DNA of 41,663 nt from Polyangiaceae bacterium (GTDB taxonomy: Bacteria > Myxococcota_A > Polyangia > Polyangiales > Polyangiaceae). The notes under the pieces are model-generated. The model ran no database searches, was not told where the DNA came from, and worked only from the letters and a program-made list of their open reading frames with translations. The position numbers were made by a program, and so were the translations under genes. This document shows positions 31,010-39,590 of the stretch, piece after piece (positions within the stretch are counted from its first letter, which is position 1; the number at the start of each line of letters is the position of its first letter). The stretch covers positions 1 to 41,663 of the forward strand of contig JABFXY010000181.1 of assembly GCA_013361525.1 (NCBI GenBank), read 5' to 3'.

Positions 31010-31984
31010 ATGCGACGGCTCCTTTTCATCATCGCGATCGCGGGGTGCAGCCCCAGCGAGCCCGCTGCGCGCAACGCCGACACCGTTTCGATCGGCGTCG
31101 CGCCTCCGACGACGGCGAGTGCGATCCCATCGGCGCAGCCGGCAGCGGCCGCGCGCGAAGCCGACATCCCGTGCCACCAGCTTCTGCGCGGTATCGGCGT
31201 CGCGAAGGACCCGGCGCGCGCGCGTGCTTGTTACGAGCGCGCCGTGGCCGCCGAGCCGGCGTGTGGAGACAACTCGCCTTCGATCGATCGACTGCAGCTC
31301 GCGCTGATGAGGGCGCGCGGGATTGGTGGGCCGGCGGACTCGGCGCTCCCGCTCCTTCAAGCGTGCTTCGCCGACGCGAGCGCCGAAGAGGTCACGAAGG
31401 TCATCCAAACGGGCAAAGGGGTGCCGGACAGCGGCGACTTCTGCGACGGGCTCGCGGTGACGACCCTGCACGTCAACGCGTGCTTCGCGCGCGAGCGAGC
31501 GGATATCGAGGTGAAGGCGGCGGCGGTCGAAAGGCGGATCGAGGCAGCACACGGAAAGGCCGGCGTGGACGCGTTTCGGGCCGCGCGCGCCGCGTGGGAC
31601 AAGCTCGCGACCGCGGACGCGTCGCACGTGAGCGACATCTACCGCGGAGGCTCCCTCTCCTCGACGACGTTCGTGTCGATCGAATCGTCCCGCAAGCGAA
31701 CGCGGCTCGACAGGATCGCGAGCATTTTGGACGGGACGAAGCCCACCTGGCCGAAGAGCGCAGAGGCGTCGCGGCACCTCGCCGAAGCTCGCCCCAAGTG
31801 GCGCGCGTTCGGTCACGACGATGCAGCGTCACACAAACTTTTCGATGAGGCCGATCGTGCGTTCAAGCAAAGCCGCGCCGAAGAGGCTCAATTGCTCGTC
31901 CTACTCACAGGCGCGTCGCGCGTCGAAGCGGAGGCGCTGCTCGACGAAACTCGCGTCGGCGAGCTCGCAGATCTCCAGCAGTGA
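31010..31984 (+). CDS. Lipoprotein with LprI/DUF1311-like region
   Basis: 324 aa from the ATG at 31010, 44 bases after the reductase gene; the open frame extends far upstream but there overlaps that gene in another frame. The signal ends in IAIAGCS, a good lipobox. A segment with GIGVAKDPARARACYERA resembles a Sel1/TPR repeat. The region CFARERADIEVKAAAVERRI to RIASI (about 165-245) follows the pattern of DUF1311/LprI-type domains, known from lysozyme-inhibitor lipoproteins: a Cys, long helices, then a GGSLSS turn. A role in the cell envelope is plausible; lysozyme inhibition is not shown. Confidence 0.65.
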   Translation: MRRLLFIIAIAGCSPSEPAARNADTVSIGVAPPTTASAIPSAQPAAAAREADIPCHQLLRGIGVAKDPARARACYERAVAAEPACGDNSPSIDRLQLALMRARGIGGPADSALPLLQACFADASAEEVTKVIQTGKGVPDSGDFCDGLAVTTLHVNACFARERADIEVKAAAVERRIEAAHGKAGVDAFRAARAAWDKLATADASHVSDIYRGGSLSSTTFVSIESSRKRTRLDRIASILDGTKPTWPKSAEASRHLAEARPKWRAFGHDDAASHKLFDEADRAFKQSRAEEAQLLVLLTGASRVEAEALLDETRVGELADLQQ

Positions 31985-32031
31985 GCCCAGGAAACTGAGC
32001 CTCGAGCCAGCTTTCGAGCGTTGCGGAAAGT

Positions 32032-32037
32032 TTGACC
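32032..32037 (+). promoter_or_regulatory. Possible -35 element upstream of ddl
   Basis: TTGACC stands about 93 bases before the ddl start in the 145-base gap 31985-32129. No convincing -10 hexamer follows at the right distance, so this is only a hint that the ddl-aroA-cmk run has its own promoter here. Confidence 0.2.
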
Positions 32038-32129
32038 TACCGGAGCAGGCCTGTTACCGCCGTCGGTCGTCGAAACCCTGCGTCGAAAGCATCGTCCTTC
32101 GCCGCGCGTTTCTCCCATCGGAGGTACAG

Positions 32130-33149
32130 ATGAATCGAATCGGGCCGAGGCGAGTGGGCGTGATCATGGGCGGTTCGTCGGGGGAGCGCGAAGTGTCGCT
32201 TCGCTCGGGGGGCGCCGTCGCTACCGCGTTGGAGACCCGAGGGCATCACGTCGTCCGAATCGAGCTCGCCGCCGATCCGGCGAAGAGCGCCGAGACGATT
32301 CAGAGCGCAGGCATCGACGTCGCATTTCTCGCGCTCCACGGCCGCCTCGGTGAAGACGGCTGCGTGCAGGGTCTGCTCGAGCTGCTCGGCATCCCGTACA
32401 CGGGCTCGAGCGTTCTTTCGAGCGCGCTCGCGATGGACAAGCTCAAGGCGAAGGAGCTGTTCCGCCTGCACAACGTGCCGACGCCGCCGTACTACATGGT
32501 CACGGCCGAGGACGACCTCGGCGACATCGAGACGACGCACGGCTCGTTCGGTTTCCCGGTCATCGTGAAGCCTCGAGGCGAGGGTTCGAGCCTCGGCGTG
32601 CGCAAGGCCGACAACATCCAGGAGCTCGTCCGCGCCATCAACGATGCGCTCGAGCTGGACGAGGTCGCGATCGTCGAGCGGTTCATCGACGGCATCGAGA
32701 TCAACGTGGGCCTCTTGCACGGGCGTCCGCTCGGCGCGATCGAGATCGTTCCGAAGAACGGCATCTACGACTACGAGGCGAAATACACGCCCGGCATGAC
32801 GGAGTACTTCATGCCCGCGCGCCTCTCGCCCACGCGCTACCGCGGCGTCTTGAACCTCGCCGACCGCGCCGCGCGCGCGCTCGGCTGCAGCGGCCCCTGC
32901 CGCGTCGACCTCCTCGTGACCCGGGGGGAGAACGAATACGTCCTCGAGGTGAACACGCTCCCCGGTATGACGGAGACGAGCCTCCTTCCGAAGATCGCGA
33001 GCGCTTCCGGCTACGACTTCGGGATGTTGTGCGAGTCGATCCTGGAAGGCGCGCGCCTCCACGCCGGCTCTCGCAGGCCGCTCGTGACCCGCCGCCAGGC
33101 TTCGGGCTTGTTCGACAAGGAGAGCTCGCGTATCGCGAAGAGCGCGTGA
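32130..33149 (+). CDS. ddl: D-alanine--D-alanine ligase
   Basis: 339 aa. It joins two D-alanines with ATP for peptidoglycan synthesis. The ATG at 32130 follows a strong GGAGG site and fixes the start. The N-terminal VGVIMGGSSGEREVSLRSGG and LHGRLGEDGCVQGLLELLGI are diagnostic, followed by the ATP-grasp motifs FPVIVKPRGEGSSLGV, FIDGIEINVGLL and the metal-binding VLEVNTLPGMTETSLLP. A basic tail of about 30 residues follows the conserved end. The stop overlaps the GTG of aroA (GTGA), so the two genes are translationally coupled. Confidence 0.95.
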   Translation: MNRIGPRRVGVIMGGSSGEREVSLRSGGAVATALETRGHHVVRIELAADPAKSAETIQSAGIDVAFLALHGRLGEDGCVQGLLELLGIPYTGSSVLSSALAMDKLKAKELFRLHNVPTPPYYMVTAEDDLGDIETTHGSFGFPVIVKPRGEGSSLGVRKADNIQELVRAINDALELDEVAIVERFIDGIEINVGLLHGRPLGAIEIVPKNGIYDYEAKYTPGMTEYFMPARLSPTRYRGVLNLADRAARALGCSGPCRVDLLVTRGENEYVLEVNTLPGMTETSLLPKIASASGYDFGMLCESILEGARLHAGSRRPLVTRRQASGLFDKESSRIAKSA

Positions 33150-34492
33150 CCGATCTCGCCGTCGAGCCCCAGCACAAACCGCTCAAGGGCATCGTCCCTG
33201 TTCCGAGCGACAAGAGCATCACCCACCGGGCGCTCCTCCTCGCGGCCATCGCCGAAGGAGAGAGCGCCGTCGTCGTTTCGAGTATGGGCGACGACAATCG
33301 GTCGACGCTCGCGGCGATGGTCGCGCTCGGAGCGACCGCGACCGAACGGGAAAACGAGCTCCGCATCGGAGGTGTCGGTCTCGAGGGGCTCCGAGCCGCG
33401 AGCGGCGCGATCGACTGCGGAAACTCGGGCACGACGATGCGCCTGCTCGCGGGCGTCCTCGCGGCGCAGCGCTTCCAGGCGGTGCTCGTCGGCGATGCGT
33501 CGCTGACGAAGCGGCCGATGGCGCGGATCGCGAACCCGCTTCGCCAGCGCGGAGCGCGGATCGAAGGCGAGCTCGTACGCAACAAGCCGGGGGAAATCAC
33601 GGCACCGCTGGTCATCGGTCCCCTGCCCGTCCCCAACGTCCTCTCGGCGATTTCATTCGACTCGCCGATCCCGAGCGCGCAGGTGAAGAGCGCGCTGTTG
33701 CTGTCGGGTCTGTACGCCGACGGATCGACGGTCGTGAGCGAGCCGGTCGTGTCGCGCGATCACACCGAGCGAATGCTGGATGCGCTGGGCGTCCCCGTAC
33801 AGCGGGCGGGCTCGATCGTGTCGCTCGACGGCGGCGCGTTCTCGGGGAAGCTGCCGGCGTTTTCGCTCACGGTTCCCGGCGATTTGTCCGCCGCCGCGTT
33901 CCTCGCGGCCGCGGCTTCGCTCGTGCCGGGAAGCGAGGTCGGTGTACGGGGCGTAGGCGCGAACCCCACGCGCAGCGGCTTCGTCGACGCGATTCGAATG
34001 ATGGGCGCCAACGTCGAGCTTTCCCCCGAAACGGTTCAACTCGGCGAGCCGGTCGGTTTGCTTCGCACGACCCACGCGGAGCTGCGCGGCGTGACCATCG
34101 CGGGCGAGCTCGTCGCACGATCGATCGACGAGATCCCTATCCTCGCGGCCCTTGCAGCGAGGGCACACGGCGTGACGACGATCGCCGACGCGGGGGAGCT
34201 CCGCGTGAAGGAGAGCGACCGGATCGCGTGCATGGCCGCGGTTCTCCGCGCCTTCGGGGTGGAGGTCGAAGAGCGGCGCGACGGGCTCGTGGTCGAGGGC
34301 AAACCGGACCGGCCCCTCACCGCGGCGGACGTCGACAGCGAGGGTGACCATCGAATCGCGATGAGCGCCGCGGTGCTGGGGCTGTTCGCAAACGGAACGT
34401 CGCGCGTACGCAACGTCGACGCCATCGCAACGAGCTTTCCGCGATTTGCAGGCACGATGCGGGCCCTCGGCGCGAACATCCGCGCCGTGTAA
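33146..34492 (+). CDS. aroA: 3-phosphoshikimate 1-carboxyvinyltransferase (EPSP synthase)
   Basis: 448 aa from a GTG at 33146. It makes EPSP from shikimate-3-phosphate and phosphoenolpyruvate in aromatic amino-acid synthesis. Motifs: PVPSDKSITHRALLLAAIAE near the N-terminus (Lys and Arg of the substrate site), CGNSGTTMRLLAG, SAQVKSALLLSGLYA, VPGDLSAAAFLAAAA, RSIDEIPILAALAARA, LRVKESDRI and SEGDHRIAMS. The GTG overlaps the ddl stop by four bases, with no better start in frame nearby. A GC-rich hairpin lies immediately after the stop. Confidence 0.95.
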   Translation: MTDLAVEPQHKPLKGIVPVPSDKSITHRALLLAAIAEGESAVVVSSMGDDNRSTLAAMVALGATATERENELRIGGVGLEGLRAASGAIDCGNSGTTMRLLAGVLAAQRFQAVLVGDASLTKRPMARIANPLRQRGARIEGELVRNKPGEITAPLVIGPLPVPNVLSAISFDSPIPSAQVKSALLLSGLYADGSTVVSEPVVSRDHTERMLDALGVPVQRAGSIVSLDGGAFSGKLPAFSLTVPGDLSAAAFLAAAASLVPGSEVGVRGVGANPTRSGFVDAIRMMGANVELSPETVQLGEPVGLLRTTHAELRGVTIAGELVARSIDEIPILAALAARAHGVTTIADAGELRVKESDRIACMAAVLRAFGVEVEERRDGLVVEGKPDRPLTAADVDSEGDHRIAMSAAVLGLFANGTSRVRNVDAIATSFPRFAGTMRALGANIRAV

Positions 34493-34515
34493 CCCCCCTC
34501 ACGCAGTGAGGGGGG
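34493..34515. terminator. Perfect GC-rich hairpin directly after aroA
   Basis: CCCCCCTCAC (34493-34502) and GTGAGGGGGG (34506-34515) form a 10-base-pair stem with a three-base loop, starting on the base after the aroA stop codon. There is no U-run; CAGGGGGGAG follows. It could be a terminator of the intrinsic-like kind, an mRNA 3'-end stabiliser or an intergenic repeat copy. The 127-base gap before cmk contains no gene. Confidence 0.5.
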
Positions 34516-34619
34516 CAGGGGGGAGAAAGTGCGGCCACAACGCGGCCATCGGTGGAGCGCAACCGCGAAACGTAGTGGGTTCAAAGCGGAGGGCCTTCGG
34601 TGTAAACGTGTCTTCGGGT

Positions 34620-35327
34620 ATGGCGAAGCGCGTGCGCCTTCTCGTTGCGATCGACGGCCCCGCAGGCGCGGGAAAGAGCACCGTCGCGCGTCGAGTGGCC
34701 GAGCGCCTCGGGTACGTGCTCGTCGACACCGGCGCCTTGTATCGATGCGTCGCGCTCGCCGCGTCTCGCGCAGGGTTCACGCCGCACGGCGAGCTGAGCG
34801 AGGACGACGAGCTCGCGATTGGGGACCTGGCCAAAGAGCTGGCGGCAGGGCGCCAAATCCAGCTCGAGCCGAGCGGCCGTGTCGTCCTCGACGGTGAGGA
34901 TGTTTCGCGTGCGATTCGCTCTCCGGAGATGAGCCTCGGCGCGAGCCGCGTCTCCGCGATTCCGCGGGTTCGCGAGGCGCTGTTGTCGATGCAACGCCAA
35001 GCCGGCGAGCACGGCGGCGCCGTGATGGAGGGGCGAGATATCGGGACCGTGGTTTTCCCCGATGCCGAAGCGAAGTTCTTCCTCACCGCATCCGCCGAAC
35101 AGCGCGCCGGCAGGCGCCACGCGGAGCTGCTGGAGAAGGGCTCCGCGGTGACCTTCGACGAGACCCTCGCAGACGTGCGCCGGCGCGACACGGCGGACAC
35201 CGACCGTCCCGTCGCCCCGTTGCGCCAGGCGGACGACGCGGTCCTCGTGGACTCGTCGACGATGGCCATCGACGACGTCGTCGATGTCATCGTCCGCGAG
35301 GTGCGCGCTCGCGAAGCGCAGTCGTGA
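34620..35327 (+). CDS. cmk: Cytidylate kinase
   Basis: 235 aa from the ATG at 34620. It phosphorylates CMP and dCMP. The N-terminal VAIDGPAGAGKSTVARRVAE is the P-loop, followed by GYVLVDTGALYRCVALAA, the CMP-binding region with SLGASRVSAIPRVREALL, and MEGRDIGTVVFPDAEAKFFL, RRRDTADTDRPVAPL. Length is normal for the family. An in-frame ATG at 34446 lies inside aroA and is not used. It ends in a GTGA overlap with the next gene. The usual companion rpsA is not next to it here. Confidence 0.95.
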   Translation: MAKRVRLLVAIDGPAGAGKSTVARRVAERLGYVLVDTGALYRCVALAASRAGFTPHGELSEDDELAIGDLAKELAAGRQIQLEPSGRVVLDGEDVSRAIRSPEMSLGASRVSAIPRVREALLSMQRQAGEHGGAVMEGRDIGTVVFPDAEAKFFLTASAEQRAGRRHAELLEKGSAVTFDETLADVRRRDTADTDRPVAPLRQADDAVLVDSSTMAIDDVVDVIVREVRAREAQS

Positions 35328-36250
35328 ACGCCGGACGACGCTCGACGCTACTCGCGTTGATCGCAGGCGCGGCGAGCACCGCATGCAACGAGGTGCCGAA
35401 GGGCGGTGTGCCGAAAACGCCGGAGCAGCCCGCGCTCTCGCGCAAGCTCCTGCCGAACGAGGTGATCCCGGCGGATCTCGACGTCGTGGTGCGGGTCGAC
35501 CTGTCGCTCCTGCGAAAGACGCTCGGCCCGCGGTTCGATCAGGAGCTTGCCGCGCGCTACGGCGGCGATCCTCTTCTGATGAGCGCGCTCGCAAAAGGGC
35601 GCACCGTCACGATCGGCGTTCGCGCGGCGGACCTCGAGCAAGGTGACCACGTCGTCGTGGTCGAGGGCGCGGAGGTGGGCCTCGATCTCGAAAAGGAAGG
35701 CTTTTTGCCGCGCGAATCGCGCAACGACAAGGTGAAGGCCTTCGTTCGAGCGCTCCCATCGGATCGCGATCGCACGGACGCCGTCGTGCTTCTCGACGAG
35801 CGTGCGATCGCTTTCGTGAGCCCGGTCGAGACCGATGCGGTGCTTCGAATCCTGCGCGACGGCTCGGACGAGCAGCGGGGCCAGCCGGTCGCCGAGGGCA
35901 TCGTCAGCGCGGACATTCGACCGCGCCGCTTACCCCCTGCGCTCGAGCGGAAGTTTCCCTCGTTTGGGCGCCTTCTCGCGCAGGTCATGCGGATCCGCCT
36001 TCTCTTGAAGGTGAGCGATGACGGCCTCCGTCTCGAGGGCGAAATCATCTCGAAGAGCGACGCTTCCGCCCACAAGGTGCGGCAGTTCCTCGACGTGTTC
36101 CGCGAAGGCGCGAGCGGCGAAGGCGCGACTGCGATCCTCAAGAAAATGAAGCTCGAAAAGGTCGGCGCGGTGGTCCGCGTGACGTCCGTGCTTTCCATCG
36201 CAGATATCGCCGGCTTTTTTACTCCGGCCGAAGCATCGCCCCAGCCGTAG
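35324..36250 (+). CDS. Lipoprotein-like exported protein of unknown function
   Basis: 308 aa from a GTG at 35324 that overlaps the cmk stop (GTGA). A basic start, a hydrophobic core and ASTACNE give a signal sequence that may be a lipobox (Ser at -3 is unusual). The rest is a soluble alpha/beta protein with strands such as DLDVVVRVDLSLLRKTLG near residue 52 and DHVVVVEGAEVGLD. No known motif is visible. It may be distantly related to the next gene, since both have an early (V/A)VR(V/F)D strand after a Pro-rich linker and similar length of globular part. Confidence 0.65.
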   Translation: MNAGRRSTLLALIAGAASTACNEVPKGGVPKTPEQPALSRKLLPNEVIPADLDVVVRVDLSLLRKTLGPRFDQELAARYGGDPLLMSALAKGRTVTIGVRAADLEQGDHVVVVEGAEVGLDLEKEGFLPRESRNDKVKAFVRALPSDRDRTDAVVLLDERAIAFVSPVETDAVLRILRDGSDEQRGQPVAEGIVSADIRPRRLPPALERKFPSFGRLLAQVMRIRLLLKVSDDGLRLEGEIISKSDASAHKVRQFLDVFREGASGEGATAILKKMKLEKVGAVVRVTSVLSIADIAGFFTPAEASPQP

Positions 36251-36284
36251 ATCGACGGGCGAGCTGTGCCATACTCCGGCCGCC

Positions 36285-37607
36285 ATGCCGGGCACCATCG
36301 TCCAGGACGAGCCTCCGCGCGACACCGACGTCGATCCCGGCGCCGACGACGCAGCCTCGAAGACCATCGTCGACGATCCGCGTTCCGAGCCACGTAGTGG
36401 AGGTACGCCGACCTCCGGCTCGCGGGCAACGCGCGACACGATGCCCGATCCGATCGCCACGGAGCCCGTGCGCGCCACGCTTCCCGATATCGATCCCAAC
36501 GCGAGCGAAGAAGATGCGGAGGCTCAGCAGCCCGAAGGCGAGCAGAGCCCCGGCGACGGCGCGCCGGCCCCCGCCCCGAAACGTCGGAACGTCCTCTTCT
36601 TCGTCATCGGCGGACTGCTCTTCGTCGCGCTCGCGGGCCCGCTGGTCTTCTACTTCCTCGTGTGGCGCTACCGACCGACGGCGCCCCAACACATCCCTGC
36701 CGGCACGACGCTCGCCGTGCGCTTCGACGGCCGAGAGCTCTATCTCTACGAGCCGTTTCGAAAGCACGTCATCGGCAGCATCGACGGCTCCGACAAAGCG
36801 AAGAGCCGCCTCGATCGGATCAAGAAGCACACGGGCGTCGACCTGCGCAACGAGGTGCGAGAGATCGTTTTCGCGACGATGAACGCCGAGAGCTGGATCG
36901 TGCTGGTCGGCGGAAACTTCGACGCCGGTCGCGCCCGTAAGAAGTTCGTTCCGGGCCTAAAGACGTTCCTCGAGGAGGAGGGCGTGCAGGGCTACACGGT
37001 GGAGGACGGCGTTCTCAAAGGGCCTGTGCTGCGTATCGCGCAGGCCGACGACACGACCATTCTCATCGCGAACAACGACGAGATCCTTCGCGCCGCGACC
37101 GACCCTTCGGATGCGTGGCAAGAGCTCGGGCTCGCGAGCTCCGGTGCGATGTCGTTCGTCATCGATCGCGGTGCGTTCGATGCCGTCTCGAAGAACCCGT
37201 CGGAGAAGGTGTCGGGCGTGTTGCCGCCGGCCCTCGCGATCGGCGCGCTCGCATTGGTAACGCCGGAGACGCTCGACCACGTCTCCGATGCGAGCAAAAG
37301 TACGCAGAAGATGACGGGTTATCTCGATCTCGGCAAAGGTCCGAAGATCATGGCCGACATCGTCCCCACGACCGGAACGACCCCCGGGGCCCTCTCGGAC
37401 AAGTGGCAAACGGTACAGACCGACGCGCAGGGGATGCGTGACGTGTTGACCTCGTTCTATTCGGCCGGTCTCGCGCCCGCGATGCTCGATGCGAAGCTGA
37501 AGCCACGCAACGAGACGGTCATGGTCACCATTCAATGGGAGCGCAAAGAGCTCGACGCCGGCCTCGAAAAGCTCGGCGAGAAGATCCGCGAGACGCTCGG
37601 CGAGTAG
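36285..37607 (+). CDS. Single-pass membrane protein with disordered cytoplasmic N-terminus
   Basis: 440 aa from the ATG at 36285. Residues 1-98 are acidic and low-complexity (Asp, Pro, Thr, Ser), with no fold expected; one membrane helix follows at about 101-127 (NVLFFVIGGLLFVALAGPLVFY), then a 310-residue external domain (AGTTLAVRFDGRELYLYEPF, then IVFATMNAESWIVLVGGNFD). The C-terminal part has a regular pattern of strands and helices but no catalytic signature. I do not recognise the family. It lies 34 bases after the previous gene and probably belongs to the same transcript. Confidence 0.7.
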   Translation: MPGTIVQDEPPRDTDVDPGADDAASKTIVDDPRSEPRSGGTPTSGSRATRDTMPDPIATEPVRATLPDIDPNASEEDAEAQQPEGEQSPGDGAPAPAPKRRNVLFFVIGGLLFVALAGPLVFYFLVWRYRPTAPQHIPAGTTLAVRFDGRELYLYEPFRKHVIGSIDGSDKAKSRLDRIKKHTGVDLRNEVREIVFATMNAESWIVLVGGNFDAGRARKKFVPGLKTFLEEEGVQGYTVEDGVLKGPVLRIAQADDTTILIANNDEILRAATDPSDAWQELGLASSGAMSFVIDRGAFDAVSKNPSEKVSGVLPPALAIGALALVTPETLDHVSDASKSTQKMTGYLDLGKGPKIMADIVPTTGTTPGALSDKWQTVQTDAQGMRDVLTSFYSAGLAPAMLDAKLKPRNETVMVTIQWERKELDAGLEKLGEKIRETLGE

Positions 37608-37620
37608 CCGGCGCGAACAG

Positions 37621-38481
37621 CTACCGCGAGAACCACGGGACGAGGCGCGAGACGCGGCGCTGATAATCGGCGAACGCGGGCCTCTTCGCGAGCGCGCGCT
37701 CCTCGGCCATCGGGATCGAGGCGAACAGAATCATGCAGGTCACGCCGGCGGCGCCGAGGACCATCCAAGCCGACGGGCGCGCCGCCAATCCGAAGAGCGC
37801 GATCGACCACCAATACATCGCCTCACCGCAATAGTTGGGGTGGCGCGAATATGCCCAAAGCCCGGATTGAAGGAACGCGAGCGGGTCGCGATTTGTCCTT
37901 CGAAACGCATGAAGCTGCCGATCCGCGACCGTCTCGAGCACGACTGCGCCGATGCCCACGAGGGTCGCCGCGATCTCCAGGGCTCCGATCGCGCCGCCCC
38001 TCGCGATCGCCTCGTGCAGCGGATAGCTCCCCGCCGTCACGAGGACGAACGGGAAGAGATGGAGCGCACCGAAGCTCGCGGGAAGGTACGCACCGCCGGT
38101 CTTTCTGCGCAGGTCGACGTACCTCCAGTCTTCGTGGTCGAGCCCCTGAAAGTGCTTCGCCCAGTTGGCCGTGAGACGAACGCCCCAAGCGGCCGTGACG
38201 GCGACGGCGAGCACGGCGCGCGGTTGGCTCCATGCGTCGTAACCGGTCATCCACGCGACCCCGCAGACCACGGGCGCGAGGCACCAATAACAATCGTAGA
38301 AGCCCGAATACTAGAACACGACGCTGCAGCCGAAGAAGAACAGCGTCACGACGCCGCCCGCGATCGCCGCGCGCTCGAATGGAGAACCGCTCGTCGCAGA
38401 GGCCACCGCGAGCGCGAGCCCGAGGGCGACGGCATACGAGGCTGCGTAGACGACGCGCGAGCGCGGGAGAGACCAGCCCAT
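37621..38481 (-). pseudogene. DUF1295 (steroid 5-alpha-reductase-like) membrane protein, interrupted by an in-frame TAG
   Basis: An ATG at 38481 opens a 287-codon frame with several membrane segments that is cut once by TAG at 38311-38313 (codon 57). Translation continues in the same frame after the stop as YSGFYDCYWCLAPVV, the conserved entry motif of DUF1295 proteins, and runs to a normal end at 37621: LTANWAKHFQGLDHEDWRY, AYSRHPNYCGEAMYWW and ADYQRRVSRLVPWFSR are typical. DUF1295 members are integral membrane proteins related to 3-oxo-5-alpha-steroid 4-dehydrogenases. The single stop can be a recent nonsense mutation, a sequencing error or, less likely, a readthrough codon. If only the second part is made, it could start at the ATG at 38271 but would lack the first membrane helices. 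Confidence 0.75.
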
Positions 38482-38505
38482 CGACCTCGGGGTACGCTCG
38501 CGCCC

Positions 38506-39552
38506 GTGAGGCGGTTGCGAGGGATCGTATTCGCGGCGACGGCCGGGCTGATGGCAGCGTGCGGTCCATCTGGGGAGCCTGCGCGCCCTGCGCAGACGCC
38601 ACCCGCACCGGCGACGGTCGAGGCGCCTGCCCCAGCCCCGACCCAAGAAGACACCGCGCAAGCGACCCCGCCGCCTGCGGATCAGCCGGCGCCTCCTCCG
38701 GCGAAGCCCATGCCGCCTTCCAAGGACCTCGCGGACCTCGAGCTCGGCGCTGCGCTCGCTCCGACCGCGGAGCATATTCGCAAAGGCGCGTGGGCCAAAG
38801 CGGCCAAGGCAGCAGATGCAGCGCTGGCTGGAATCGAGAAGTCCGGCAGACTCGACGACCTCCTCGCCGTACAAGCACTGCGCGGTCGCGCCCGCGCGAA
38901 GCTCGGCGACACGAAGCGCGCGACGACGGCGTTCAAGGCAGCTCTCGACGCGTACAAGCCGGCGTCGCTCGACGCGATCGGCCCGGCGGATGCGCCCGAG
39001 ACGATCGAGCGCCTGCGCGTCATGGTGGAGGCGGTCAGCGAGGCGCGCTTCTTCTTTGCGGAGGAGAAGCGCAAAGCCGCCGAGGCGGAGAAGCTACCCG
39101 CCTATCGCGGCAATGGCACGAAAGACGATGTCCTCAAGTTCGTGAACGGACCCTTCGCGAAATGGTTCAAGGCGCGGAACGCAAACATGGTCGACGTCGA
39201 GCGCGCATACGTCGAAGTCCTCGACGTTCAACCCGCGCCGTCACCTCGCTGGGTCGTGCGCTCGGCGGAGCGGGTGGGAGCGTTCTCGTCCTCTTTCGCG
39301 ACGGCCGTCGATCGCGCGCCGTACCCGAAGGAGTGGGAAGGCGAGGGCGACATTGCCGGCATCCCCAAGGCCGACATCTTGGCGACCTACAAACGAGCGC
39401 TCGCCGACGTGACGAGTCCCATGCAGCAGCGTGCTCGAGCCGCTTACAAGACATGTGTGGATCGCGCCGCCGCCTTTTCGGTCGACCTGCCCGAGGTGGC
39501 GCTCTGCAAGAAATGGTTGGACGACAACCCCGCCCCGCCCAAAACGCCGTAG
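38506..39552 (+). CDS. Pro-rich lipoprotein with helical-repeat domain
   Basis: 348 aa from the GTG at 38506; the longer open frame upstream is antisense to the DUF1295 gene. A basic start (VRRLRG), a hydrophobic stretch and the lipobox LMAACG give a lipoprotein signal. Residues 20-75 are Pro/Ala/Gln/Thr-rich. Then come helical repeats with a TPR-like pattern (AEHIRKGAWAKAAKAADAAL, GRARAKLGDTKRATTAFKAA), followed by a C-terminal domain with cysteines near the end (KTCVDRAAAF, ALCKKWLD) that may form a disulfide. No enzyme motif; an envelope scaffold is the simplest guess. It is divergent from the broken DUF1295 gene. Confidence 0.7.
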   Translation: MRRLRGIVFAATAGLMAACGPSGEPARPAQTPPAPATVEAPAPAPTQEDTAQATPPPADQPAPPPAKPMPPSKDLADLELGAALAPTAEHIRKGAWAKAAKAADAALAGIEKSGRLDDLLAVQALRGRARAKLGDTKRATTAFKAALDAYKPASLDAIGPADAPETIERLRVMVEAVSEARFFFAEEKRKAAEAEKLPAYRGNGTKDDVLKFVNGPFAKWFKARNANMVDVERAYVEVLDVQPAPSPRWVVRSAERVGAFSSSFATAVDRAPYPKEWEGEGDIAGIPKADILATYKRALADVTSPMQQRARAAYKTCVDRAAAFSVDLPEVALCKKWLDDNPAPPKTP

Positions 39553-39577
39553 CGGGTCGTGACAGTTTCGTCGGTTT

Positions 39578-39590
39578 AGGGCGCCGCCCT
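39578..39590. terminator. Small inverted repeat between convergent genes
   Basis: AGGGC (39578-39582) and GCCCT (39586-39590) form a short stem with a three-base loop in the 37-base gap between two convergent genes, touching the stop codon of the leftward one. It could serve both directions, but the stem is short and lacks a U-run. Confidence 0.25.
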
